Notes: generated from the sequence alone by a model not told the origin. Counted from the first letter of the stretch, positions 22,560 through 34,734 are shown. The stretch: 64,000 nucleotides of DNA from Piezodorus guildinii (GCA_023052935.1 CM041292.1:101162426-101226425); one strand, 5' to 3'. Translations and numbers: made by a program.

Positions 22560-25196
22560 TTATAGGGATGTTTGGAACTGGATAGGGAGTGTGCCAAGGG
22601 ATTAGGAAGGTGAGTAAGCTTCTGATGGAAGATTATGAATTTGGAGGGGATTAGATCAAAGACAAATGGGATATTCAGGTCATGGTGTAAGGTTTTGTTG
22701 GTGACATAATATGGGGCATCTACGATTGTTCTAAGGACTTTAGACTGAAAGGATTGGATACGTTTGATATTCGAAACTTTTGCTGTTCCCTACAGTTCAA
22801 GTCCGTAGGTCCAAATTGGTTAAGAATAGTCTTGTAAATTAAGAGTTTGTTGTCCGTTGAGAGATGAAATTTTCTGTTTAGTAGTCTATATAGCTGGCCA
22901 TATCTTCGATTGAGTTCTTGTCGTTTGAGTCTAGTATGGGGTTTTCATGTCAGTCTTTTGTCTAAGAGGAAACCAAGGTATTTGACTGTGTCAGAAAAGG
23001 TGAGAGGAATAGAGTTAAAATGGACAAAAGGGCAGGATCTGCGTCGAAGGGTAAAGGTGACTTGCTTGCTTTTTGATTCATTGACTTTGATGCGCCAATG
23101 ATTGCACCACTTTTCAATCAGATCGAGATGTGATTGGAGGTTTGAGGATGCCGTAACAGGATCTGAATGGGATGAGAGGATAGCTGTATCATCGGCAAAT
23201 GTTGCCAGGAAGTTTTCGGGTAAGGTGGGAATGTCTGAGGTGAATAAGATGTAGAGTATAGGACCGAGGACACTACCTTGTGGAACACCGGCTTCTATCG
23301 GATAACAACTTGAGAATTCAGAACCACAACGGACTCGGAACGAGCGGTTAGAGAGGTAGGATCGAAGGATTAGATATAGGGCTTGGGGTAAAAGGGTTTT
23401 TAGTTTGAAAAGCAAGCCATCGTGCCACACCCGGTCGAATGCTTGTGCTATGTCCAGAAAGGCACCTGTGCAATATTGCTTGCTTTCAAGGGCATAGGAT
23501 ATGTGGTCAACAACTCGAAGACCTTGGTGAACAGTGGAGTGGCCTGAGCGGAAACCAAACTGGTGAGATGGGATTTTGTCTAGTTGGATTAACGGAAGGA
23601 TGCGTTTCAGAAGGATTTTCTCAAATATTTGGAAAGTATAGGGAGCAAGCTGATTGGTCTATAGGATGAGGTATGATTAACAGGTTTGCCCGGTTTAAGG
23701 AAAAGTATAATGGTTGAGTGTTTCCACATCAGAGGAAAATGGGTTGTTCGGAGGATGCAGTTATATATGTAGGTCAGGAATATTATAGCCTTTTTGAGAA
23801 GTTGTTTAATGATTTGGGAAGTGAGGAGATCAAATACAGGAAATTTTCGAGGTTTAAGTTTATTGATTAGGAATTTGACCTCAGAGGGGTTGACAGCTTT
23901 AGGGGGTAAGGAGAGAGGAATCGGCGAGGAGAGGGATTCTTCAACTACAGCTGTATGGGTAGGATTAAGTTCAGGATGAGGAGTAAATGTGTTTGCAAGA
24001 TGTTTAGCAAATTCCTCTGCTCTAGTCTCATCTGACGAGGCCCAGGAACCATCATGACGTTGGAGAGGATGAGATATATAATGGTATTTAAGGATTTTTT
24101 TAGTTGCTTTCCAGAGGGAATGGTTACAAGTGGATAATGAGGAAAGGTAGGAATTATAGGATTGGGATCTGTAGGTTGTCAATTTATTTTTAACTAATTT
24201 ACAATAATAATTGTATGATTTCCTGTCATCAGGGTGCCTAGTCCTCTGTCAGATAGTTCTAGAACGGCGCTTGAATTGGATAAGGTCCAGGAGTTCTTGA
24301 GGTAAAGGATTTGTACATCGGGATTTTGTGGAAGAGAGAGGTGAAGATGAAGTCCAGGCTGTTTGTTGGATTAGGGTAGTAAAGGTATTTACAGCTTCAT
24401 CAAGTTCTTCGGGGGATTTGAGGGATACTCTGAGATCAATATTGTCGGTTAAGATTTGACGGAATAGATCCCAATGAACTGGCCCTCTGATGAATGAGGG
24501 TGGAGACGGTTTAGGAATGGGCGATAATGAAAGGGTAAGGAGTAATGGACTGTGATCTGAAGATAGGTCATCGAGGCGAGATATGGAATAATTTAGTGAA
24601 CCTAGACCTTTATGAATGAAAAAATCTAGGAGGTCAGGATTGCGGTTGGGATCTGTTGGCCAGTAGGTAGGAGAATCCGGAGGAAGGATATTGCTGCGAG
24701 TAGAATTAAGTGCAGACAACAGGATTCGTCCGCAAGAGTTTGTGGTTCTGGCTCCCCATTGTTGGTGTTTTGCATTAAAATCTGCTCCTACAAGAAAGTG
24801 GTGTCCCAAGGAATTTAGGAATGAATTGAATTGGGATTCGGAAAATGGAATTTTTGGAGGGGAATATGCTGCAATAATTGTTAAGTTAAAGAGTTTGGTT
24901 CGGACTGTTACAGGTGTAGGTTGTAGGTAATTATGGACCGGTAAGGGGTGTGAATGATGGGAGAGGGAGTGATGGATGATGACAGCAGTTCCAGCATGTG
25001 CGGTTCCGTCCGGGTGGTCCGTTCGGTAAATGTTGTAATTGGGGATGTTAAACAGCCGTGAGTTAGTAAGTCGAGTTTCTGTTACCAAGGCTATGTCTAT
25101 ATGTTTTTCTTGTAAGAAGACTGTTAGTTCGTTGGTGTGATTTCGAATACCATTCGCGTTCCAAAGAAGTATGGATATAGGTTCGGAAGAGGTCAT
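22560..25196 (-). pseudogene. Jockey ORF2: endonuclease and reverse transcriptase
   Basis: ATG at 25196 follows the ORF1 stop directly. The endonuclease shows LLWNANGI, VTETRL, VGADFNAKHQQWG and SSDHSPL in order (about residues 10-230), all expected catalytic positions present. A frame change near 24245 leads to the RT: SSYRPISLLPILSK, QFGFRSGHST, AFLDIAQAFDRVWH (motif A), GVPQGSVLGP, and FADDTAIL (motif C, catalytic Asp pair intact). A further frame break lies near 23610, and TGG is changed to TGA after LLDKRLT (22945), after which the C-terminus decays. No RNase H domain, as usual for Jockey. It would nick the target and prime cDNA synthesis. Confidence 0.85.
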
Positions 25197-26560
25197 TTAA
25201 GGATTTCTTGCAGAAGTGATGAGGTGGGATACGAGGTTAGTTAGAAGAGATAGTAGGGGAGTCACGACTGATTTCAGTTCAGTGATAAAGGATGTTAAGA
25301 GACTGGTGATATCTGTTGCGTTAGATGGAGGAGGAATAAGTGGAATTTGATGTTGATGGGATTTTTGAGGCTAGGGTAGGGTTAGAGGAAGAGAATATTG
25401 AGGTTGGATCTGGGGTGTTGAAGGTTTGGCTGTTCCTGCGGCAGGGCCTCACAATTCTTATTTTTCTCACCGCCTCCTAGAAGTTGGGCAAAGGTTAGAG
25501 TTGGTGAGGTTTGAAGTTATTCTTCTTGGAGTAGAGGAATATTCTGTTGACTGCGGTTTCTGAAATTTCAGTTTTAGATTTTTGTAAACCTGGCATCCTT
25601 TGTAATTAGCTGGGTGTCCTTTCAGGCATAGAGCACACACTGCTGGAGTTTGCCTTGATTTGATGCATTCATCAGATTTGCGGGGGTCTCCACATTTCAC
25701 GCAACGTGGCATGTGATGACAATAGTGCTTGGTATGGCCATATGCCTGGCAGTTGTGGCATTGGACAATTTCTTTCTTCACGTACGGCTTTTCAACTGTT
25801 ACTTTAGTGTAATACAGCCTTTGTATATCGTAGACCTTTTCAACTCCAGGTGAGGGTTCTAGATCAACAAAGAAGAGGGGTAGAGGAATCTTCCTAGTTC
25901 CATCGATGCCGGATCTATTTTCCTTCATAACGTTTGTTATTTGACGAATCTTGAAACCCAGTGCCGTCAATTCTTCTTCAATGTCTTCAGCAGGCGTTGA
26001 GTGATGAAGATTTCTAATGACTACCCGCAAGGAGCGCTCCTGCCGAAGCTGGTAGGTGTGGAACTCTGCCTTTGTGTCCGTCAGATATTTAACGATTTTC
26101 CGGTATGATTCTGCTGTTTCAGGAGAAGTCTTGGTATCAGTGCTTCTGCTAAGGCACGAGTAACTGCCTGGATCAATAATTTTATTTATTTGGGTGCAGA
26201 GCAATTGAAAATTTTTATATTTTTGACGAATATCGGGGGAGGCCGAGGCTCTCTAGGCGTTGGTATTGACTCCATAGCATCTTTATCAGATTGGAGAATC
26301 TGGTATGGGTTGGGCGTGAAGAAAGGAGATTCTTCGGATAATCCCTGGGATGAAGTGCCTGGTTGTGGTTCGTCTGATACATTTGTGGGAGTAACTGGAA
26401 GACTATTTTTTTTATTATTACGCCGTGAACGGGTCTTAGCTGGTGGAGAATGCTGAGGTGTTGAAAGTGCTGAATTTTGAGGATTATAGGACCTGGTAGA
26501 CCCAGCGGATCGGGACCTTTTGGTAACTTTGCTGGACATTACTTGGTGGAAATATCTCAT
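25197..26560 (-). pseudogene. Jockey ORF1 (Gag): PRE_C2HC-like region and three zinc knuckles
   Basis: The start at 26560 (MRYFHQVMSSKV) leads into a Ser/Pro/Arg-rich N-terminus. A frame change near 26195 continues into LRQERSLRVVIRNLHHSTP and LGFKIRQITNV, as in the PRE_C2HC domain of Jockey and X-element Gag. Three CCHC-type knuckles follow: CHNCQAYGHTKHYC, CVKCGDPRKSDEC and CALCLKGHPANYKGC (the last two imperfect). A second frame change near 25470 leads to a Pro/Leu-rich tail whose stop TAA (25199-25197) touches the ATG of ORF2. Such Gag proteins bind LINE RNA. Two frame breaks make it a pseudogene. Confidence 0.85.
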
Positions 26561-26962
26561 TTTTGCATGAATAGATGGTATAGAGAAGGTAGAAAAGAAA
26601 AAAAAAATTAAATTACGTCTGCGTGTTATAATTTAATAATGTTCAACACACGAACGTGCCCCTACCAGCTGGCGGAACACTGAGCTCGTGGCCCACGTGA
26701 AATCGTGGGAGTGGGGGGCTTCCCTATGGCCGCTATGAGTGTGATAAGGCCTCGTATACACACGCCTATACTGTTCACTATTAGACACTCTAAATAAAAA
26801 CAGTACTCACTGTGGGATTACTACCAATGTAGACCACTGTTGTTCAGCTACTTCATGGTTGATTTCAAATCGAAAAAAAACATGCAGTGACTACACAAAG
26901 ATTGATGTTCTAAGAGAACGATGTAAAACGTGACTGTTTATATCTAGCGCATGCGCAGAACC

Positions 26963-26972
26963 ATTAAATAAC
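26963..26972. repeat. Target-site duplication of full-length Jockey (right)
   Basis: ATTAAATAAC, identical to 22053-22062, placed directly at the element's 5' end. Confidence 0.85.
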
Positions 26973-27026
26973 TAGGACGGTTTGTTCTTCAAGAGTTTAA
27001 AAAAAAAAAATGGTAGTTCGCTTATT

Positions 27027-27578
27027 CATTTCATTCAAGGTCACTGTATGTTGCTGTGGCTAATCAGACTATGATACAGTAGGAGTCCTAAATTTTGCCT
27101 ATCCAGGATTAATTACAATAGGGATCTTTAATACGTATCGCTTGCATCGCACCACATTTTCACGTCACCTCCGAAGAACTCTTAAAAAAAAATCTTATGA
27201 GGAAGATGGTTGGGGTTGCGGTCATTAAATAGAAACACACATTACAACAAGTGCTATTTTAATTAAGTGCCGACTTTTCGGCATACATTGTGGGCCTTCA
27301 TCAGGGTTGACTCTGATACGGTGTTTAAAGATGTTTAAGTGACTTCTTTTAATTAGGCCGAAACGTCGGCACATAATTAAAATAGCACATGTTTTAAGGT
27401 GTTTCTATTTAATGACCGCACCCCCAACCATCTTCCTCGTCTAATTTCTCAACTGTCAACAAAAACTCCATCATTAAAAAAACCTAAGGCCAATTAGGTT
27501 TGGACCCACATCCTTGGGCATTGAATGTTGTCATGCTAGCTACTACACTACAGGTGATGTTTTAGGGAGGGAGAAACC
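27027..27578 (-). repeat. SINE family A, split by foldback element 2
   Basis: The 3' half (27027-27195, 'gggagtcctaaattttgcc' complement orientation) and the tRNA-like head (about 27455-27578, with 'aggtttggaccca' at the B box and 'tagctactacactacaggtg' at the head) are one SINE interrupted by 240-260 bp of foldback. Confidence 0.75.
27199..27438. mobile_element. Foldback element 2 (hammerhead-like arms)
   Basis: Arms of about 75 bp are inverted: left 'gaggaagatggttggggttg' against right 'cccccaaccatcttcctc', and left 'gtgctattttaatta' against right 'taattaaaatagcac'. On the minus strand of the left arm, CTGATGA (27298-27304), a GGC/GCC stem, GAAA (27276-27279) and AGTCGGCAC follow in hammerhead order. 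The right arm has GGCCGAAACGTCGGCAC on the plus strand. Inserted in a SINE; no coding capacity. Confidence 0.8.
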
Positions 27579-28044
27579 TGTGGTGTAGTGTGTTTAGTAG
27601 GGTTAAGAAATTGGTAGTGTATTTATAGCTGAAAACTAAAACTAGATGAGATACGAAATCATTTTCTTAGCAATTGAATTTTTTTTTACGGGTCAGACAG
27701 TCTTATAGATGTAATTTTATTCAAACTATAATACAAATCACTTATAGTTCAACTGAAACACTGAGTCTGAACCTAAACGATAGACTGAGGATGCATTTAA
27801 GTCCGTATATTCGCGATAAACAAATACAACTGATCTGACAGAATAGAACCAAACTTATCCAATACTTAACTATTGATAAAAATATTTCATGATAAAACAA
27901 AGAAATCGTTTAAAGAGTATTTGAATTGGAAACATTGGCTGGTGCTCATAAAAGAAAGAATTATTTAATTTTCATTAACTAATATCGATTCATATTTTAG
28001 GAGCGACAAAGGTTGATGTCAGATACAAAAAAGAAGAAATTAAA
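27579..28044. other. AT-rich sequence, nothing recognised
   Basis: No feature is supported. Confidence 0.4.
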
Positions 28045-28318
28045 ATCTCTTAACATAAAAGCCTTCTATCACCTAGGTCGCGGGTTCTAAGTCAGAAGAT
28101 TGGCCTAGATTTTTTTAAAGGAAGTAAAAAATCCTTGGTTGTACTCCCCTTCAGATGGGGCGTAAAGCGGTGGTTCAATGCCTGCGCGATATCAGACACT
28201 CGTTAAAGATCCTATTTAAACCTGTTTATAGAGAATTTAGAACGCTTATTTAGAAAGCAACTTCCGATTAGGCACAGTAGTATAAAGTGACGTTAAATGA
28301 ATAAACAAACAAAATCTA
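28045..28318 (+). repeat. SINE family A, near full length
   Basis: Degenerate head, 'gtcgcgggttctaag' at the B-box position, 'aaggaagtaaaaaatccttgg', 'cactcgttaaagatcc' and the tail 'ataaagtgacgttaaatgaa' follow the order of the full copy at 37631-37904. Confidence 0.8.
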
Positions 28319-29382
28319 TTTAAATAATATTTTCAACCAAAACGTTATTTTTTACTTATAAAAATAATTAATATTTTAAATTTACAGTTAAATTTATAAT
28401 TTATCAAGAATTAAATATATTAAGATACAAATATTGAACAGTCGATCTTAAGGCTATTCAATTGAGAGGAGATTGTTCCTATGGCAGTCACTATGTGTAA
28501 CAACATAGTAAAAAAACAAAATAGTGTAGAATTTCGCAATAAGTAGTGTACACTATTTTTGAAAATAGATCTGCTAGAAAACTATCTCATAATTTTAATT
28601 TGCGGCTTGTTTTCTCATCTCCCAACTATGAAAGATTTTAAGAACGTTACTTTATAAAAAGTATAATGACATACATCATTATAAAAAGTAAGTCACCTAC
28701 AACTAAAAAGGAGGTCAGTGCGTAAAGTTTACGCAAGGTTCAGGTCTATGTCAAAACGGTAACGAAAGAAAGATACGAGAGCACTTTCTCTATCTCGACT
28801 TCAATGTCAGATACATTTTTAGTCCTATTTCCTGAAATAACGGTCACACAACTAAGCCTAAATTGCATATTTTGAAACTGCCTAAATTAATTATTACCAA
28901 CATTTACAAGGGAACTTCTGATTGGTTCATAACCGTTTCACAAGGTTGATATTGCGTACCGCAGTGATTAACCTGGTTTGGAATAGGCGGCCAAATTTCG
29001 GAAATTAATTATGAAAGCGGAATCCTAAAAAAAAAAAAAGATTGCGAGTTAGAATTTATAAAACCTATAAATAGCCGCTAATCACCCATTATAACAAATA
29101 TTCTCCGCGAGGAACGCTGCTAAATAAATAAACGATATTGCTAAGTTAGATGAATCGCTGGTTAAGTGGTTCAAATAGTTTTTTTACAATATTATGGTCG
29201 AAAATAAAAGTAACTTTCCTAATAATTAGAAAACGAACTTATCGAAACAAAATTTGGCATTTTTTATTATTATTCGTTTACACTAATATTATTTTATTAC
29301 ACTAGTTCAAATTATATATTAATTGAAACATTTAAATTAATACATATTGAAATGAGGATGGTTGACTTTGTGAGTAAGTGGA
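28319..29382. other. AT-rich sequence, nothing recognised
   Basis: No coding similarity or repeat is supported. Confidence 0.4.
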
Positions 29383-29628
29383 AGAAGATAGTTCAGGGTG
29401 CAGTCAAAAGAACACACAATTAAGATATAAACTTAATAAACAGGTGCCGACGTTTCGGCCTAAATTGTAGGCCTTCTTCAAGGCGTTGGAATGAGAGCCG
29501 TCAGAAAAATGAAGCAATAATGAACGCCCTAAAGAAGGACTATAATTTCGACCCAAACGACGGCACCTGTTTAATCAGTTTATATCATAATTATATGTTC
29601 TTTTGAATGCACCCTGAACTATCTTCTC
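29383..29628. mobile_element. Foldback element 3 (hammerhead-like arms)
   Basis: Arms are inverted: left 'agaagatagttcagggtgca' against right 'tgcaccctgaactatcttct', extending inward about 100 bp. The left arm on the minus strand reads TTGAAGA, a GGCC/GGCC stem with a nine-base loop, then GAAACGTCGGCACC (29443-29483). The right arm holds a degenerate copy (29531-29573). Confidence 0.8.
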
Positions 29629-30785
29629 ACATTAAATTAATACAGTTTAATTTATGTATTATAATAAATAATAATACATAAAGCCAGCCCCTTTTAAGCC
29701 ATCTCCAAGAGTACGCTCTGGTAATCCAAGTCATTAAAGCTCCAAATAGCCCCTAATTAAGTAAGGATAGGCTATTTATCCATTCTTCTGTGAAACATGA
29801 ATGGTCTGAACCAACATATAATATGACAGGACTTCAGGGTACTGTCCTTCCTCATGTCTGACATCTTCTTATTTTAGACCACTAACTGATAGTTTCCCAC
29901 TGCTAACAGATACGAATTAATAAATGAAGTGACATTTAAAAAAATGTTTTTAGATGTTTCCATAATCTGATATATAATAGAGAAAACAAGAGGAATAGGT
30001 TACATATTACCAAGCAGATAGGATCTGTCTTCGAAACTAGAAAAAAAAATAGGTTCCGATTTTTACACTAGGAAGCTCAGATGAGCTCCAAATACGCTCG
30101 CCTCACAACTATTTACTTATTCAAAGTTTATTTCATAAGGAAAAAAAAAAAGCCTTGTGTTCTGCAAATCTCACAGTTTTTACCTCTGCAAATGGTTTTA
30201 AAAAGCATTTTTTTTTCAACATGTTTCAAATTAAAGTTCTACTGAACTCCGCAAGATGGCAGAACATAAATGCTTTCATGGACACAATTCAATAGTTCGG
30301 GGGGATTTTCTTGGACATTAATAGTGACCCATTATATATAATATATACCGTTAGGAATCTCAAAGCGTATTCAAATAAATTTTATTTTATATGATTAAAC
30401 GAAGTTCCTTAAATAATTGGGAAAATGCCTTCTTCATATTAATGAAGAATGCCACGTCAAAACAATTCAATCAGACTTTGAGGAATCTTTTGTCTTTACT
30501 TTTGAAAAAGAAAAAAAGGCAAAAAAAAGTTAAGAGTTTTGGAGTGGCAAGTTAAATCTTTCTCAGTGAGAAACAGCAAAAGTTTCTGTTGAAGTTTATC
30601 TAGACATCTTATCGTTAAAGTTTTGTAAGGCATTGGTAATTGTTCTGAGTTAAACGAATACGAATGGTTTGATCCATAGTTGAAATATGAAAAAACGATT
30701 CAACACAATTTTTAGCAAAAAAATAATTACATTGAAGTAATATATTAATTTCAAATAGGTTTTTTTGAGCTGATGATCGGTTATA
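29629..30785. other. AT-rich sequence, nothing recognised
   Basis: No feature is supported. Confidence 0.4.
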
Positions 30786-30791
30786 AAAAAA

Positions 30792-30843
<52 letters not shown>
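30786..30843. repeat. A run followed by (TA)n
   Basis: About 24 A residues run into about 17 TA units. Confidence 0.95.
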
Positions 30844-30844
<1 letters not shown>

Positions 30845-31329
30845 TATATTTTTATATATACTATATTTTTATATATATTATGTTCTGTGGTTACTAAATA
30901 AAGAAGTTAAAGGAAGAAAATAATTAGAACTTTCAAAGAAATCTAGGGAAAGAAGAATAACAGAGAAACTTTAGCAATATAATACACTTTTAATTTTTCA
31001 GCGTCGGAATTAAAATTAACGGAATTTACAAAACCCCCCTAAAAGAAATTTAAAATAGAACAAGAATTGCTTTAAAAATACAGTAAGCAGCAGAACTTAC
31101 TTTCTTTGATTAAAAAAATATCTAAACACCCGGGCTACAGAATGAAGTTGAGGCAAAATATATTGAATTAAAAACAATTGAAATCGCAATGATCGCAAAA
31201 TAAAATAAAAACGCTGCAAATTATTACACAATGGTTTATTATTTCCAAATACCAATATTAGAATATAACTCCTTATATAGCTGCTGATAGGCAATTGTAA
31301 TATGAAAAGCCATAATTCAAATGATAATA
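30844..31329. other. AT-rich sequence, nothing recognised
   Basis: No feature is supported. Confidence 0.4.
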
Positions 31330-31520
31330 TCATATATTACAATAGTTTCGGAGAAATGGCACGGACGGCAGACAAACGGATTTTTTTTATTCGTTGTTCG
31401 GATTCTACTCATCTTGAAACGTAAGCTCTCAATTTTTAAGAGGGGGAGGGAGTAATTTATTTTTTATTATATTTTTTTTTTTTTGGTCGATTACAAAGGG
31501 TCATTATTAAAAATAATAAA
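31330..31520 (-). repeat. Interspersed repeat Z, copy 1
   Basis: Its complement matches 37990-38165 in order: 'tttcggagaaatg', 'acaaacggatttttttt', 'cttgaaacgtaagctctcaa', 'ggtcgat.acaaag' and 'tcattatt.aaaataat'. Non-coding, probably a transposon end. Confidence 0.65.
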
Positions 31521-32458
31521 CCAAAACAAAGAATTCATATACCAATAATCCAATAATAACACTACGAAAAAGCATTTAAAGAAATAATGCCTATACTTTT
31601 TTACCGGATAAAATATATGAATTTAATACAAGGATATGAAATTAAAAGTTAAAGTAAACATAAATTAGATCAAATGATTAAAATACAATCACCACATGGG
31701 GAGTGCTATTAAAATGATTATTACAATAAAAAATTTCCAAACAAGTAAAGTGTAAAGAAATAGCCTTAAAATAGACTTTCAAATTGCATTAATTATTTAC
31801 TTAACTAAAAACTGTATTTATTTTAAGACAAAATGAAATATTATTAAATATATGATAATTAAGATGTTGTTTTTCAATAAATACTAAGTTTATCTTACGA
31901 AATTTTACTAGAAACGCTAAAATTTCTCCAAATATATTATTGAACCAACTTTTTTTATGCTGTACTACTTAATACATTTTTTTTAGTTCAGCTTGATATG
32001 GAAATAATGCAAGTACCAAAAAACATTTAAAGCCTTTTTTAATGGGTCCGATAAAGGATTTTTATAAATCTAAACTATTAGAACACATATAAGTCAATAT
32101 CCAACACGAAGATCAACCGTAGAATAGAGCAAATAGTTGAAACAGACGAAAAGCAGTTGTCATTACTCGATTAAGAATGAACTCACGCGATGTTCCATGG
32201 CTCTCATGGCTACCTTGTCGAAAAGAATACACCTTGGAACTGTGAAAACTACATATTGTAACTGACCATATGACTGCACCTGACATTCTAGAAGACAGTC
32301 AGCTTTATCACAATCACTTCCACTCAAAAAATCTGGAAAGAAACCTCAAGAAGATGCTAGACGATAATATCATAACAATGAGGCAGACTATTGATTTTCT
32401 AAAACGATTCAACTCGTTTTAAAACATCAAGTACCAATTGAAACAAGAAATTAAAAAA

Positions 32459-32462
<4 letters not shown>
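31521..32462. other. AT-rich sequence with one short unrecognised ORF
   Basis: An ATG-led 50-codon frame at 32270-32422 (MTAPDILEDSQLYHNHFHSK and onward) is less AT-rich than its surroundings and hydrophilic. I do not recognise it, and it could be a decayed gene end or chance. Confidence 0.25.

Positions 32463-32517
<55 letters not shown>
32463..32517. repeat. (TA)n microsatellite
   Basis: About 27 TA units. Confidence 0.95.
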
Positions 32518-32519
<2 letters not shown>

Positions 32520-32766
32520 TTACGAAATGTTCTGTAAATCTCTCTTCTGTGAGCAATGGATGAAGCAAGACGTTGAAGACACGTGATTGGATTATGCCAC
32601 CCACCATCAAATCATTGTGATTTCAATCCATCATTAGTGGACTAATACGTTGAAATTAAGGAATTTGAAGACATCACTTTCAAAAACAGGAATGGAAAAT
32701 CATTTGAATTCAAATAATTCAGATAATTTATAATTTTTTTATGTATTCAAATTTAAATAGTTTTTA

Positions 32767-33996
32767 AGTTATGTTTTATATTGTAGTATATTTCTTCAAG
32801 AATATAAGTTTGTTTTTAACCTCAGCTAAGGCTCAGAGTTATCAATTTGAAAAACCCTCAAATTACCATACATTATTCAATTTAAAATAAAAAATTAAAT
32901 ATTATAACAATATATATTCTTCTTCTTCATCTTTCCTCTCTACCACCACTACAGCAGTGTGAGGGGGTCGCTTGTAGAAGCTGATCCAGGCATTCCTATT
33001 CTGCGCCATTTATCTTGCTGATCTCCAATCTATAACTCTTTTTCTGCAAGCCTTAGTGATCCCATCCTCCCAAGTCTTTCTAGGTCTTCCTCTTGGTCTC
33101 CTTCCATCTACTTTCAGCTCATACGTTGCTTTTGCTACGCGATCCTCCGACATTCTTGGGACATGGCCGTACCATCTTTGCTGAATTTCTTCAACAATAT
33201 CCTCGGCCCATCTGACATCAAGGTTGGATCTTATTATGGTATTTCTTATTTTGTCTCTGTTCGTCTTACCCTTAGCTTTCCTCAAATAGCGCATCTCCAT
33301 AGCCTGGAGTTGGCTTTAATGTTTAGTGGTGAAGGCCCAGGATTCGCTGGCATACGTCAATATAGGTAAGAAGATTTTTTTGTATACTACTATTTTTGTA
33401 TGTTTGGAGACCTCTTTTTTGCCTATAAAGCCCTTCTTAAGAGATAGGAAACACCTTCCGGCAGACTTTATTCTTTCCTTTACGTCTTCGTCCACCCAGC
33501 CTTGCTCATTTAGATGTGCGCCTAGATACTTGAAGTTATTTACGTGCTTAATCATTTTCTGCCCTAGCCTGATAACTCGTCCAATTCTATTCTCGCTCTC
33601 TATATATATATAGACACTAAAGACCCCGAAGTTGTGTTTTATATTGTAGTATATTTCTTCAAGAATATAAGTTTGTTTTTAACCTCAGCTAAGGCTCAGA
33701 GTTATCAATTTGAAAACCCTCAAATTACCATACATTATTCAATTTAAAATAAAAAATTAAATATTATAACAATATATATTCTTCTTCTTCATCTTTCCTC
33801 TCTACCACCACTACAGCAGTGTGAGGGGTCGCTTGTAGAAGCTGATCCAGGCATTCCTATTCAGGCATTTAGATGTGCGCCTAGATACTTGAAGTTATTT
33901 ACGTGCTTAATCATTTCTGCCCCTAGCCTGATAACTCGTCCAATTCTATTCTCGCTCTCTATATATATATAGACACTAAAGACCCAGAAGTTGTGT
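32767..33996. repeat. Tandem duplication, second copy internally deleted
   Basis: The ~866-bp unit 32767-33632 is repeated directly after itself at 33633-33996. The second copy has lost about 500 bp (between the equivalents of 33001 and 33510). The shared parts are almost identical over the 'attcttcttcttcatctttc' block and the 'cgcctagatacttgaagtta' block, so the event is recent. Confidence 0.85.
33003..33602 (-). pseudogene. RTE-like LINE RT C-terminus
   Basis: Minus-strand frames read ENRIGRVIRLGQKM, NNFKYLGAHLNEQG, IFLPILTYASESW, RWYGHVPRMSEDR and GRRPRGRPRKTWEDGI, the standard C-terminal half of RTE-like RTs. An in-frame TAA interrupts the link after FTTKH. Catalytic RT motifs lie upstream and are missing, so this is a 5'-truncated copy. 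The duplicated, deleted second copy keeps only the IGRVIRLG...YLGAHLN part (33866-33960). Confidence 0.85.
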
Positions 33997-34734
33997 CCAT
34001 AAATAAAATATCGATTTCTATAAAATTTCCTACAGTACCGTACTCTTATAAAATCAGCGTCTCAATTACTAGTACTTAACTAGACTCCAAGTAAATAAAA
34101 TAGAACCTCTTACGTAAGTATAATAGGCAGATAAAATGCTGACCATCGATAAATGATGCCACGTTAATATATATAATTTAGAAAGTGCCATAATTCACTA
34201 GCCAGGCAGCCAGCTGTGTCCTTGGAAAGCTGTAGGCTTTTTAGGTAACACTCCGCCTCTAATCTAGAATTCGGTTTGCGAAATACGTGATTTCTAGGAC
34301 CACCTGTAAAATTAGCAAGCTGCTATAGATCACTGATACGAATGTATTTAGAGAGGAGGATATGATTGAAATAGGTTTTTGAAATTCCACTAGAAACATT
34401 ATAATACTCTACATCGTCAAAATAATAATTGGTTAAATATGATTAGTTTAATTATTTATTTAAATATAAGATTATATACCAAGAAAAGTACATTTTAATC
34501 AAAATAAAATAAAATTTCAAAGAGTTAGACCTAAAATTATTCTATATAGCTTCTGTGGATTTCATCAAAATCCAAAGTTGCTGGAAGTAGCAAAATACAG
34601 ACTTTTCTGCAAGCAATGAAACACCATCAGGTCCTTTGCCCAAATTATTGAAATATTCATAACAAATATAATAAACGCAAAACATTATACCCACCAATCA
34701 AGTTTTGAATTTTATATATCAAAGTTAGTTTTCT
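33997..34734. other. AT-rich sequence, nothing recognised
   Basis: No feature is supported. Confidence 0.4.

Larger units (their letters stand above)
22063..26962 (-). mobile_element. Jockey family A LINE, full length
   Basis: A 4.9-kb minus-strand element is bounded by a poly(A) tail (T run 22063-22074 on the plus strand) and a perfect 10-bp target-site duplication. Its order is 5' UTR (26561-26962), ORF1 gag with PRE_C2HC-like region and CCHC knuckles, ORF2 endonuclease-RT, and 3' UTR (22063-about 22560). Both ORFs carry frameshifts and stops, so this copy is full length but inactive. Fragments of the same family occur at 2110-2868 and perhaps 13371-13790. Jockey clade follows from the gag type, the EN-RT without RNase H and the poly(A) tail. 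Confidence 0.9.

Noticed and set aside
32419..32610. Frame reading a long IY repeat
   Set aside because: Translation of a (TA)n microsatellite.
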